From: Brevipalpus yothersi
Lineage: Eukaryota > Arthropoda > Arachnida > Trombidiformes > Tenuipalpidae
Assembly: GCA_003956705.1 (NCBI GenBank)
Contig: QZCP01000090.1
Span: 1-64,000 of the forward strand
Reading direction: 5' to 3'
Length of the DNA: 64,000 nt
In this document: one piece after another, positions 1 through 11,271 of the stretch
Numbering within the stretch: position 1 is the stretch's first letter
Layout: every line of letters starts with the position of its first letter
Made by a program: the position numbers and the translations under genes
Notes under the pieces: model-generated
Database searches by the model: none
The model's input: only the letters and a program-made list of their open reading frames with translations
Told to the model about the DNA's origin: nothing

Positions 1-60
1 GAGAAAGAGAGAGAGAGAGAAAATAATCTCTGTCAATTGCATGATTTAATTTCGTACTTT

Positions 61-63
<3 letters not shown>

Positions 64-125
<62 letters not shown>
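64..125. repeat. (CT)n microsatellite
   Basis: About 30 near-perfect CT dinucleotides. They produce the Leu-Ser repeat of a spurious ORF at 37-279. Confidence 0.95.
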
Positions 126-127
<2 letters not shown>

Positions 128-1084
128 TGCTCCTTTTCGGTAGCAGTTTGGGCCACTTTGGTCCCAGAGAAAGAACAATCGACCACAATACTCTCGATCA
201 AACTATTTACAAGCGATTGGCTATTCATATTGAGAACCCTCTAATCCTTGAGGCTATTACTTTTCCATCAGCCTTTTAGTGAGAATCTTGCTTTTCGGCT
301 GCTCTGTACTCTGAGCTTCCACATAAGTCCATAGGTCTGGGCTAATGTGAATAGATGTACCTCTGGGCGATTCGGAAAGGAAAAGGTAAGTCACCCGTAA
401 GGATTGGTACAATGCGTCCCTGCAAATTAAACACGATCAATATTATGCTTATAATATTTGACCTTTAGGTGCCGGAAATATTGGCACGCGATCATCGCCG
501 GATATGAACTCAGCTATAAACTGAATTTAGCTTTCAGATTTTCTTATAGATTAAGTTGATAAAGATATTATCTCCAAAGTAGACACTATTCCAAAAAAGA
601 TTGGGTCAAGCCTTGGTGTGTTTTTCCTATATTCAGTTTACTATGTTAAGTTATCGTAACTGTTATTTTAAGTCTTCCGCTTCATATTAAATCAAACTTT
701 TTCGCACCTTCCAATTTCTATGTATAGTGCAATATTATTGCCTTTTGTTGATTTCACATCAGTTGGAGAGCCAAAAGCATGATCAAAATGATAAGTAAAA
801 CACCAAAACCAACACTTGTCCACTCATTTGCATCTCTATTTGTGGCTCATGTTTCAACTTGATCTAGTTAAACTTTACACCTTTCCACAGTTGACTTTTG
901 TCCTCTCTCTGTGTCTCTCACATGATAAGGAATCAGCATTGTGATCACTTGATATTCAACCTTATTGCAAAGATCTGTTGTTACTAGTCGAACTTAGTTT
1001 ACTCAATTGCCACCTTAGATATTGGTCAACATTTGGGTTCCTCTTCTCGATCTCCGGTTCAAGATAACCCAATGGTAAACATTT

Positions 1085-1085
<1 letters not shown>

Positions 1086-1133
<48 letters not shown>
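1086..1133. repeat. (CT)n microsatellite
   Basis: About 24 uninterrupted CT dinucleotides. The minus-strand ORF across it encodes only an Arg-Glu repeat and is not a gene. Confidence 0.95.
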
Positions 1134-1137
<4 letters not shown>

Positions 1138-1737
1138 GGGTAAAAACAAACCATCGCTAATACACGAGCTTTCAGGATCATAGGAACAGAAAATCAACAG
1201 AGAGGACTAGAATTGCTCTCTGAGAAGAAGATCTGTTGATTGATAATTTTTTTTAACTAATTCTGAGAGCATTTTTTGAGCATTTTTTCTCACAGGAAGA
1301 GAGAGAATATTACCTGGTACAAACATTGACAAGAGTGTGAAATATTTCATGTTTCGAAACTCTTTCTTCTTCATAGGCTCAGTAGTTTGTAAAATAAGTG
1401 TATATTTCTTCAGCTGATGCTTCTAACGAGCTTGGAATCATGTCCATTTTGGATAATATTGAACATAGTGTCAAATTATCAGGTTGATTTAAGTTTCTGG
1501 ATCCTCGTTCTTTTAGTTGCTCTACCTTCATTGAACCTTGTATTCAAGATAAGATTCAGATGAATTCCAAAAATTCTAGAGAGAGAGAGAGAGAGAGAGA
1601 GAATATAAATATTGCTGGAGAGACTAACTCATGTTACACAAACAGGAATGCTATTCAAATAGGAAGAGCTGATTTTCCTCTCATTTGGATGACAAAAGAA
1701 CAAGGTCATTGGTATTCTGTTAATTTCATTGCTGGAT

Positions 1738-1768
<31 letters not shown>

Positions 1769-4203
1769 AGCAAGATGCCTATGTCAACATTTAATTTCTT
1801 TCTCTCTCTCCTCCACTTTTCATCCCAGATCAAGCCATCTACATTCTCATCCTTGTGATAGCTGATGTTGGCCTAAAAATGAGCGTAAATTCGAGGCTTC
1901 AGTAGATCTGGAAAACTTTTTGCTTCCTCTTTTACATCGGCTCGTGGAAGCATGCCGATCGAGGCCCACAAGAGGCTTCACAAGAGTCCGCTCAACTGCA
2001 CTGTGACAAGTATCAAGATTGAAGTGGCCTCAAGTAGTCTCATGATATTCCAAAGAGAAAGAGAAGTGAAAATGATTCTGAATGAAAAATCGATCCAAAT
2101 GAAAGAATCAGCCTTGTGTCGACCGATTGTTGAGTCTCTTTTCTCTCTCATTCAGTTTTGATCGTGAAAAAGTCGATTTGATGAGCTTTGCTTCATCTTT
2201 TTTGTCTCATTTCAAGGGTGTGAATTGCCTTCTATCCTGAAAATGCCACATACATGTATCTAGTCTCTACGTTTCTCATATACATTGCTTCAGAAAACAA
2301 TGAGCGAAACATCAATCGATCGGCAGCATGTGAGATGATGATCTGTGTTCATCATCACATCGAGATAGCAATAGATAAAGCACAAAGTGTAGAAGAACGA
2401 AGTTTCCGTTTGTTCAGCTTCTGTATCATGATCGTCAGAATCGCTGATGAGTGTAAGAGAATGTGAAGACTCATTTTGACTCAAAATTTCGGCAAAGTTC
2501 TATTGATAACCGCTTTGTTCTTTGCTCGTCTCTGGCCTGATGTAACTGTATTGGCACATCTCAGCATGTTTTCTCACCTTGGCTCGTTAGCTTTGTTTTC
2601 TCTTTTTCTCTTTCTCTTTCTTTCTCTTTCTTTTTCTCTTTCTCTATGGACAAGGCAACACACATCTCTTAGTGCTCGCCTCGGGCAGCTATCTGGACTG
2701 ACCACTGGTCACTGCATTATTAAGGGTCGATAAGAGAGAGAAAGGTGTGAAAAGAAGCGTTCGATGAATAGGAAGCACAAATCCGTGTCCAACTTGGACT
2801 CATCCTACTTACACGCCTGGGAGGTCAAAGTAACAGGCTAGATTGCTTGACCATCTCGAAGAAATTTCAGCTCTTACCGGGAAGATAGGATAACTCGAGC
2901 TATTGAAGATACTCAAGCGCTGATGCTAGTTCCACACCTGACACCTGACCTCAGAACTTTTTTCTATCCCCATGCTCAGGACTACTCTGGTGCGAGAGAA
3001 AAGAGCTATTCTTCCAACTCAAAGAGTTGAAATTTACCGATTTCGTTCAAATTCTTCCTTAACCTGTCATGTGTTCAATAGGCTTTCCGTTCTTTGCTCA
3101 TGGGTTATTTTCCTCTTCTTCCCCTTCTTTTTTCAAGATCCTCCTCTTGAATTGACTTTTGAGCTTCCCCAAACCGATAGCAAAGCAAAAGAATTCCAGA
3201 ACACAGTTAGCGAGGTTTTTGGAATACTTCAAATTCCTAGGCAATCGTTAACAAAAGCACACCTGAGTCATGATCTCTGAGTGTACACTTGCGGAATCAT
3301 ACCTACTGTATTTTGGCTTACAAAAGGCAGCCCTGTGTTAAACTGCTCAATCTTTTCTAGAAAGCATTTTTCAACAAATATTCCAATTTTTCAATTTGAG
3401 AAATAGAGATCAAACAAATTCAAAACAAAACAAAACAAAGCTTCAAAAAATTCATTTATTTAGCGAAATGCTCGAGAGATAAAACAATTGAAAAATTTTT
3501 AGGCAATGGATTCAATTCTCCATCAATTATGCATATGCTTATCGCTTATCTTGTCGATTTCTAATAGTCTCCGTTCTTTTCATGCCTCTCCATAAAAAGA
3601 ACTGTAGCTACTAAAAGACACTAATTGCGAAAAAAATTTGCTCATTCTCCAAGCAAATGATGAAAAAATTAGCTCGAAAATCGTAACAGTCTTGAGTATT
3701 CAGAAATGAGAGACATAAGCTTTCAGAACAAACTTGAAGTCGATCAGAACTGTTCATGCCATCCAGTGGCAAGCTTTCGAATGTCAAACTTTTGGTTTAG
3801 CGCATGAAGAGCTGCCTAAAAGGATAGGAGATAACTTCATGATAATATTCATATAAATACATTTGTCCATTATGGTATTGAATTTGGAAGAATTAAGAGA
3901 TATAAGAGAACTTTTGATTGAATACCAATTGGAAAATTCAGGACGTAATTGAGAGTTCTTTGATGCTTTTCTCAAATAATAAATCTATTATTGGATGGGA
4001 GCATGATAAAATGGCCCATTAAGTGTTATTCAGTTCGTTGGATTACGATGAAGTGTTGATATTCTATTGATATTGGATCTTAATTTGTCTTGCTTGCTGA
4101 ATTGTTCATAACGGAACCGCGAAACAATCTGAAGGAAAAAATTTTTGATTCACATGTTATTTGATCACCATTAAAAGTCAGTTAGTTGTGAGAACACAAT
4201 CAT

Positions 4204-5430
4204 TCACCATCTTATCAACGATAATAAATGAATTATGGAACCAATACAAACTATAGCAATGTAAATGCCAAAGCAAACTTCAAAATACTGACCAGTCAAG
4301 GATGCTGGACTTGAAATGACCGTTTCAATAGTTTTCGTTAAACATTCTTCGCTTGGATTGGTTTGTGTTATCTTTTGTGCTATTTGGCTACTAGAAAATC
4401 TCGAATCTAGTCCTTTTTTCTTTTCCAAACCCATCTCGAAAGAACGATATGTAAGACTTTTGATTCTTTTTTGTTGACGAGAAGGAATTTTTGTGCTCAA
4501 AACAAATCCACTCAGACTCGAGTCTAGTGGTGGAGAATAGTAAACTGGATTTCTAATCAGAGTTTCACTATCAATTGAACAAAAAGCCGAAAGCAAAAAG
4601 TTCACATCCGTATGACTGGCCAGTAGTGCACATTTTCCCGTGCCCGAGCACCAATGATAATCATCACCCCTGTTGTAGCTATCTGAAACTTTCAACACTT
4701 TCAATCTCGACTCGTTTGGGTATAATAACGAACATGCTGAAAAGTCTGTCACATATGCAGATAAATTCTTTTGGATAGCTTCTTCGAGCGTATTGATTTT
4801 AGAAAAGGAACTAATCGAAGTTCTTTGAGTATTTAGAAGAGAACAAAATATTATCTGGATAAGCATTGTTGATAGAGAGAGAATAAGCCAAATAAAATCA
4901 GAATATCTTGTAATTACGGTTGGAATATTTTGTCTCATCAAATTAGCATAAAAGTACCATGTTGGACTGATTCTATCCACCCGCTCATTGGACATCCAAG
5001 CAATATAAAGTATGGATAGAAGCAACGTAAGCACAATTAGAAGCAGATCTAATCTCATCAGCTTTAATGCTGCCTCTGGGCCATCGGTTAGTACTGAGGA
5101 GTTTAGAACTGGAGAGGTAATCAATCGACACCAGCCTTCCGAAATGATAGGTCCAAAGGTAGTATTCTCAAGAGCATTGCTGGCTTGAGCTAATATTCCA
5201 AAGGCCATCTCCACTTCGTTTTTGCATACCATTTTCAATCCCTCCTCAATAAATTCACCTGTTGAGGTCAGTTTTTTGGGAGATGGAACCAGAGTGATGT
5301 TAAATCTTGAGAATAGGTAGCTAAACATTTCATGGAAAACTGGGGCTGCTTCACCGACCAATTTACCGAACTTATCAACTACAAGGAGTCCATTTGGCGG
5401 ATTGGGATACGCCACGCGAAGATCATACAT
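4204..5430 (-). CDS. Ionotropic receptor-like ligand-gated channel, copy 1
   Basis: A 408-residue single-exon ORF with the layout of the iGluR/IR ligand-binding and channel core. An S1 half (residues 1-118) starts directly at the strand LRVAYPNPP and is followed by a first membrane helix (about 127-146, LDLLLIVLTLLLSILYIAWM). A second hydrophobic stretch, DFIWLILSLSTMLIQIIFCS, corresponds to the pore/M3 helix and leads into INTLEEAIQKN, the usual start of S2. A C-terminal helix (YFEVCFGIYIAIVCIGSII) is M4. There is no amino-terminal domain, and the glutamate-binding Arg and the usual YTANLAAFLT pore signature are not evident, so this is a divergent IR and not a canonical glutamate receptor. 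The start Met has an in-frame stop upstream, but no signal peptide is visible. A short spliced 5' exon may therefore be missing. A tandem paralogue lies upstream at 6271-7494. Ligand unknown. Confidence 0.75.
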   Translation of the reverse strand: MYDLRVAYPNPPNGLLVVDKFGKLVGEAAPVFHEMFSYLFSRFNITLVPSPKKLTSTGEFIEEGLKMVCKNEVEMAFGILAQASNALENTTFGPIISEGWCRLITSPVLNSSVLTDGPEAALKLMRLDLLLIVLTLLLSILYIAWMSNERVDRISPTWYFYANLMRQNIPTVITRYSDFIWLILSLSTMLIQIIFCSLLNTQRTSISSFSKINTLEEAIQKNLSAYVTDFSACSLLYPNESRLKVLKVSDSYNRGDDYHWCSGTGKCALLASHTDVNFLLSAFCSIDSETLIRNPVYYSPPLDSSLSGFVLSTKIPSRQQKRIKSLTYRSFEMGLEKKKGLDSRFSSSQIAQKITQTNPSEECLTKTIETVISSPASLTGQYFEVCFGIYIAIVCIGSIIHLLSLIRW

Positions 5431-6270
5431 CTTTTAAATCTTCTGATAAAAGGGTTTCATACATCAAAATACATCCTTCTACAATACATGGGCCCAACAT
5501 AATATAAACTCCCGATCAAAATTCGAAGATTTTGAGGATCTCACGAACCAGTGTAATTTTCGACATTCGAGCAGCACTTTGATAACTATCTGCAGTTGTT
5601 CTCCCGAGAATTATCATCATCTTTAATTGGACTATCTAAATGAATATTCTTTAGATTCAAAGAAAATATCATCAATAGATAATATAATAGAACAGTGGTA
5701 AAATTAGATAAATGGTTTTCACTTTAATGAAATAAATTTTCTCAAGAAGAGTGAAATTTTTCACCCAAAGTGTTAATGAAGAATTTATGGTTTTTAAATT
5801 TCTTCCAGTTTAGAGTATTAGAGATCAATAGAAAAAATGGTGATAAAAACATTATAAAACACAGTATAACTCAATATCAAAGAGAAAGTTGATTTTTTTT
5901 TCAAAAAAAACAAAATGAAATCAACTGTTAACAGAAAATTTTAATACGACGACATAAATTCAACACAAACAGGGAAGGAAAGAAAGCGCCTTAAGTTGGA
6001 CAAAAGTCAGTGTAAGTACTAGCAGCTATTATTCTGATTTTTACCAGAATTTCGAGTTGTGCATTGTCCGGAAAATTCAAAAAATTCAATACAAATATAG
6101 ATATGAAAATCGGTTGAAGCTGCATTGTCTATGCAATAAGGTGAATGAAATATCGAAAAACATGAGGCTTGACTCGAATTAATGATTTTAATCAGATAAA
6201 CTGGAGCGGAAAGATTTTAATACTTGATCATCATTAAGAAGTCTGCTAGTTGTGGGAATACAATCGTTCA
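5431..6270. other. Spacer between the two receptor paralogues
   Basis: AT-rich, with no supported ORF. A weak match between about 5525-5600 and the equivalent region upstream of copy 2 (about 7610-7680) suggests retained flank homology, possibly a degenerate or unrecognised 5' exon. About 60 bp just before the stop of each copy's neighbour (4187-4203 and 6240-6270) are also clearly related, so the duplication reached past the stop codons. Confidence 0.5.
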
Positions 6271-7494
6271 TCATCTTATTAATGATAATAAATGAATTAT
6301 GGAACCAATACAAACCATAGCAATGTAAATACCGAAACAAACTTTAAAATACTGACCAGTCAAGGATGCTGGACTTGAAATGACCGTTTCGATAGTTTTC
6401 GTTAAACATTCTTCACTTGGATCGTTTTGTGTTATCTTTCGCGCTATTTGAATACCAGAAAATCTTGAATCTGGTCCTTTTTTCTTTTCCAAACCCATCT
6501 CAAAAGAACGATATGTAAGACTTTTGATCCTCTCTTGTTGACGAGAAGGAATTTTTGTGCTCAAAACAAATCCTCCGAGACTGGAGATCAATGGTGGAGA
6601 ATAATGAAATGGATTTCTTATCACAGCTTCACTCTCAATTGAACAAGCAGCCGATAGTAGAATGTTTACGTCCACATTACTAGCTAGAAGGGCACATTTT
6701 CCTGTACCCGAACACCAATGATAATCATCACTTTCCATATAACTTTCCAATACTTTGATTACTTTCAATCTCCTTTCGTTTGGGTATAATAACGGACATA
6801 CTGAAAAGTCTGTCACATATGCAGATAAATTCTTTTGGATGGCCTCTTCGAGCGTATTGATTTGAGCAAAGGAGCTAATCGAAGTTCTTTGAGTGTTCAA
6901 AAGAGAACAAAATATTATCTGGATAAGCATTGTTGATAGAGAGAGAATGAGCCAAACAAAATCAGAGTGTCTAAAATTAGCTGTTGGACTATTCTGTTTC
7001 ATCAAATTAGCATAAAAGTACCAAGTTGGGCTCATTTTATTCATCCATTTCCGGGACATCCAAGCAACGTGAAGTATCGATGAAAGGAGTATCAACACCA
7101 AGAAAAGTAGATCTATTCTCATCAGCTTCAAGGCTGCTTCTGGACCATCAGTTAGTATTGAAGAATTCAAAACTGGTGAGGTAATCAATCGACACCAACC
7201 TTCAGATATGGCCGGCCCAAAGGTTACGTTTTCGAGTTGAGTTATAGTTTTCGAAAATATTCCATAAGCCACATCAACTTCATTTCTGCATACCATTCTT
7301 AATCCTTCCTCTAGGTATTCACCAGTTGAGGTGAGTTTCCTTTGGGATGGAATAAAGGTGTAATTGAATCTCGATATTAAGTAGATAAACATTTCACGAA
7401 GAACTGGCCCAGCTTCACCTATTGGATGGCCAGATTCATCAAGCTTGAGAATTTCGAATTTAGGAAATGGATACGCAAACCGAAAATTATACAT
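6271..7494 (-). CDS. Ionotropic receptor-like ligand-gated channel, copy 2
   Basis: A 407-residue single-exon paralogue of the 4204-5430 gene with the same S1, helix, pore/M3, S2, M4 order. Similarity is uneven. The C-terminal half, including the pore helix segment and the S2 start INTLEEAIQKNLSAYV, is nearly identical to copy 1. The first 100 residues differ at many positions (YPFPKFEILKLDESG against YPNPPNGLLVVDKFG). Both copies share the S1 end EGWCRLITSPVLNSS and the S2 motif DDYHWCSGTGKCALLAS, with two cysteines that may pair. No signal peptide is visible, so a 5' exon could be missing. Chemosensory IR expansions are known in arthropods including mites. The role here is inferred from architecture only. 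Confidence 0.75.
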   Translation of the reverse strand: MYNFRFAYPFPKFEILKLDESGHPIGEAGPVLREMFIYLISRFNYTFIPSQRKLTSTGEYLEEGLRMVCRNEVDVAYGIFSKTITQLENVTFGPAISEGWCRLITSPVLNSSILTDGPEAALKLMRIDLLFLVLILLSSILHVAWMSRKWMNKMSPTWYFYANLMKQNSPTANFRHSDFVWLILSLSTMLIQIIFCSLLNTQRTSISSFAQINTLEEAIQKNLSAYVTDFSVCPLLYPNERRLKVIKVLESYMESDDYHWCSGTGKCALLASNVDVNILLSAACSIESEAVIRNPFHYSPPLISSLGGFVLSTKIPSRQQERIKSLTYRSFEMGLEKKKGPDSRFSGIQIARKITQNDPSEECLTKTIETVISSPASLTGQYFKVCFGIYIAMVCIGSIIHLLSLIR

Positions 7495-9437
7495 TCTTCA
7501 CTAATACACAATGGAGCTAACTTTAGTTAGGAGCTATGGTCCAAGTATGTTTAATTTAGAAAGTTACATGGAACATATTTTCCAGAAACCAGAGAGCTCT
7601 CGATGAAAGTTTATAGATCTTGAAGAACTCACTCTGGTCAGTAATAACTTCGAGAGGGAGGTAGATTATTATCCAAAATTATCCTCTCGAAAATTCATAT
7701 CACTTTTTAATGCTACTTGGATGGATAGTTTCCCATACTGAAGAATGAATACTATTAATGAAACAACATTCAGCTCAAAGGTATACAGTTCCTACAACTG
7801 CAACTCTTATCAACTGATACTTCTCAGGATGATTAAAATTTTCCCACATCAAGAGTCTAGTACGAAACTCATTACCTTAATTTTTACACATGGTTGTATT
7901 TGAACTTTAAGTGTCATAAGACCAAAAAACAGTAACAAGATCTGTGATCAATTATTTTTTTCTCATAACAAGAGTGTCATTAGATACAATATCCGTTGAC
8001 AAAAGGGTAAAATCGAATATTCGCCAAGAACATTTGCTGTGTATTGATAAACTTAATATCAGTAATTAAAAAAAAGTATGGACAATGGTCCTCCTTTCTG
8101 TTAGTTTATTGTATTGTTCAATTTCCAGACACGAAGAGAATTGAAGTACCTTCGGTGGACCGTTATCTGATGCTATCACTAATCTAAAAAATTTCTGATT
8201 CATCTATCTCAACAATCATTCCACCATCCATCTTTTTGCCCTAGAAAATGCTTATTCCCAAGTTTCCCTCCAGAGACAAAAGTTTTACTTTTTAGATGCG
8301 TTTCCCAAGTTGAAGTTGAAATCGTGCAATAAGAGTTTGATATCGCAATAATCATTCAAATGTGAAACATAGCAACGAAAGTTTTGATTCCTTGAATTTC
8401 AAGGTTTTCACAAAAAATTCAACTCATTGAGCAAAGAATCAGATTCAGAGTACAAAAATGAACAAATTACCTAAGGGGCATATGTAAAAAGGCCGTTTAA
8501 ATTGGTGTCCTAGGCTGGAAAAGCTTTCCAAGTTATTCTTACTTTTTAAATCATTCACTGTTAGAAAAATTCAGGAGGAAAGCTAACATACATAGACATG
8601 TAGGCACAGAATCGAGAACATTTTCAGCAAAACTTGTAATCAACGGAGGTAAAATATACGATGTATGGTTAATCATTGTTATTCCATTTTTAAATCGCTT
8701 GGATTCATATCATATCAATTGGCTAATCGTATCTCAGCTCAAATGGAACTCTAACAAAAATGCTATCTGAAACCATTTAGAAACGTTTCATTTTTTAATA
8801 TCATCATAAAAATGCTAATGGTATATGTGATAAATATCGCCTAAAAAATATATTGATAAAAATTTGAAAATTCTATGGCAATTAGTTTCAAATTTCCTCC
8901 AAAAATTTATCTCGTTAAACAGTCACTAGAACTATCACGGCGACCAAGAATTCAAGGCTCGAGAATTGTGCCCTTTGGTTTAATCATTGTTGAGCAGAGT
9001 TCATCAATGAAGTTTTGTTATTATAAATAAAATGGATATAGAAATATAAACTCAGCATCAATCATGGGTAGCTAATTTTTTAGCTCATGATTTTGCTGTC
9101 AATAACCTTAACAATCAAAAATCTAATTTGATTAACTATTCTTCATCTCAAACCATGTGAATAAATTTGGCGCGTGTGGATCTATTACACATAGTAATGC
9201 GTTATCATTTTGAAGGCCATTTCAAGAGCTATTATCACGTTAGCGAAGTGAAGATTTCTATCCCATTGTTGCTACGCTTTCTGTTTTCTAAATCTTGGCA
9301 CATGTTTCTACTCATTCAGAACCTATCATAGCATTCAGGTCAACCGATCTAAGTTTGATTGCTAACCTAAATATTATTTTTACGTGATTTAAGCTTCTCA
9401 TCTTTTGGAAACCAATCATAATCATCTGCTCTCTGAG
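7495..9437. other. Intergenic region, nothing recognised
   Basis: About 1.9 kb of AT-rich sequence with no long ORF, repeat tract or recognisable exon on either strand. It should contain the 5' region of receptor copy 2 (-) and the promoter of the UGT gene (+). Confidence 0.5.
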
Positions 9438-10835
9438 ATGAAACCTAAATACAAAGTACTACTGTTATCAGCGGCAGCGTAAGTTGATGGCTATCAGTTT
9501 CATTTCTCATGATATACGAGCTTTCAATCCAATCTAACTTATTACAGTCGTGGCCATATAAATGCAGTCACTGGCTTCGGTGATTTGATGAAGGCCAAAG
9601 GACATCAAGTGATATTCGCACAACAAGAAGAATTTCGAAGTCACGCAGATTCTCATGGTTTCGAATTCATTCCCTTCAACGAGGATATATTCTCTGGATC
9701 TGCTTTGTCTGAGCTACATGGTTGGACAGAGGCTGCTTCACATCTCTTCGAAGGGAATTTTGTTGAAAATATCAAGAAAATCACTCAAAAAGACCGTGAT
9801 CATTTCGTCAAATTGTTCCATCTCAATCCGCTGCTCGACCAAGCTGTTCGTGAAGTTATAACCAATCTCCAAGACATAGATGTAATAATCAGTGACCTTT
9901 TTGGACAATTACCATGTCTCGAACAGCAGACAGATCTTATCCAGATTCCGTTAGTTTCCTTCAGTCCTCTGAGCTTATATTCCAGTGGATCTCCACCGAT
10001 GGGAGGATTCAGTACCACAAAACCAGATGAAAAAGCTTGGACTGAGTTTCGGAAAAACTATCAGGATCTTTGGTCAGAAAACACCAAAAAAACTATCGAA
10101 TGGTACAAATCACATGGATTGCATGACTATGCATTAAAACTAGGAGCACTTAAGCCCTCGAGTGGCAGACACTTTGGCTTTTATCACTACCCAGAGGACC
10201 TAGACTATACCGAGCTTGGGTCTCCTGATCCTGGTTGGATCCGGGTTGATGGATGTATTCGAGAGCCTGATGCTGATATACCGTTTGAATTATCCGAAAC
10301 ATTCAGAAACAAACCAGGAAAGTTGATCTACTTCTCTATGGGATCTGTGACCTCAATTGATCTCAAAATGATGAAGAAAATGATATCTTTTCTTGCCAAT
10401 ATTCCACATCGTTTTATCATCTCAACTGGTGCTAATGGTGATCAACTCACTTTGGCTGACAATATGTGGGGACAGAAGTATGTGAATCAAATCAAAGTGC
10501 TGCAAACAGTTGATCTTGCAATCATACATGGTGGAACAAACACATTTATCGAAACTCTCTACTATGCACGTCCTTTGATCATTATTCCATACTTCTTCGA
10601 TCAACTGGACAATGCTCAGCGAGTTAAAGATAAAGGAATTGGAAAACGCTTGAATTTATACGAAATAACGGAGGAAAAACTTTCGAATGCCATCAAAGAT
10701 ACTCTAAATGATGCTGAACTTCATCGGAGGGTAAAAAATATCTCTGAAAATATGAGAAAATCGAATAGCCGAGGAAAGGCTGTTCAACTGATAGAAAATA
10801 CAATTGAAAATGAACGGAAACGGAAGAGCAACTAA
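9438..10835 (+). CDS. UDP-glycosyltransferase, bacterial-type, no ER anchor
   Basis: Two exons, 9438-9478 and 9548-10835, with a GT-AG intron of 69 bp, give 442 residues. The protein is a GT1/GT-B glycosyltransferase that transfers sugar from a UDP-sugar to small lipophilic acceptors. The N-terminal strand and catalytic-type His lie in LLLSAAARGHINAVTGFGD (His17). The donor-binding half carries the family signature VDLAIIHGGTNTFIETLYYA followed by IIPYFFDQLDNAQR, with the Asp-Gln pair that contacts the sugar. It lacks a cleavable signal peptide and the C-terminal membrane helix of animal ER UGTs, and ends in a charged tail (ERKRKSN). It should therefore be cytosolic and resembles the bacterial-type UGTs that spider mites are known to have gained by transfer. 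It is tail-to-tail with HEN1, 436 bp apart. The acceptor is unknown; detoxification or pigment/flavonoid conjugation is likely. Confidence 0.9.
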
Positions 10836-11271
10836 AAAATTCAATCTCAGATGGTCGCTGATGAATAGAAAAATATTTAGTCAATTTTGGGAATACTGAA
10901 GGGTTCGAAAGCTCTTGTCCAAAGATTTCTACATTATTTTTTCACTTTAGTTTACCGAATGATGAATCACCTAGCAGATGTTATAAAACGATGACGTTAC
11001 AGTCCAGTAGATAATAAGCTTATTAAATTCCTAATGAATGAATCATCCAATCAAATCAAGATCCATGAATTCAGTTGAAAAAGTCAAAATGTTGATTCTA
11101 TTAGAAAATATAAATACCATGAATAATTCGGATAGATGAGAAAGTTAACAAAATTATGGAAATGTTACAGGAAATAATGAAAAAATATGTACCACCCTCC
11201 AAGTGTTACCATATTTGCTGCCCAAAAAGCTGTACAATACAAATGTACGAGATGATGAGACAATATCAATT
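10836..11271. other. Convergent 3' flank between UGT and HEN1
   Basis: AT-rich, no ORF of interest. It must contain both 3' UTRs. Confidence 0.5.

Larger units (their letters stand above)
1..4203. other. Intergenic region, no supported gene
   Basis: No reading frame here shows a recognisable domain or a chain of phase-consistent exons. The stretch holds (CT)n tracts at about 64-125 and 1086-1133, GA-rich patches near 1578-1602 and 1750-1768, and short ORFs, several made of microsatellite peptide. ORFs at 2476-2733 and 2972-3280 are open but have no family resemblance that I can see. Part of the right end is 3' flank of the minus-strand receptor gene. An unrecognised or lineage-specific gene cannot be excluded. 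Confidence 0.55.

Noticed and set aside
37..279. ORFs made of Leu-Ser or Arg-Glu repeats over CT/GA tracts (also near 1015-1197, 35118-35561, 48693-48887, 57186-57402, 60401-60646, 63051-63374)
   Set aside because: They are translations of microsatellites, open on both strands and in several frames, with no other content.
2476..3280. Two moderate ORFs left of the receptor pair
   Set aside because: No domain, no phase-consistent neighbouring exons, partly CT-rich. Not enough to call a gene.
5500..5620. Possible 5' exon with signal peptide for receptor copy 1
   Set aside because: There is weak flank homology to copy 2 and a possible donor, but frames contain stops and do not agree between copies.
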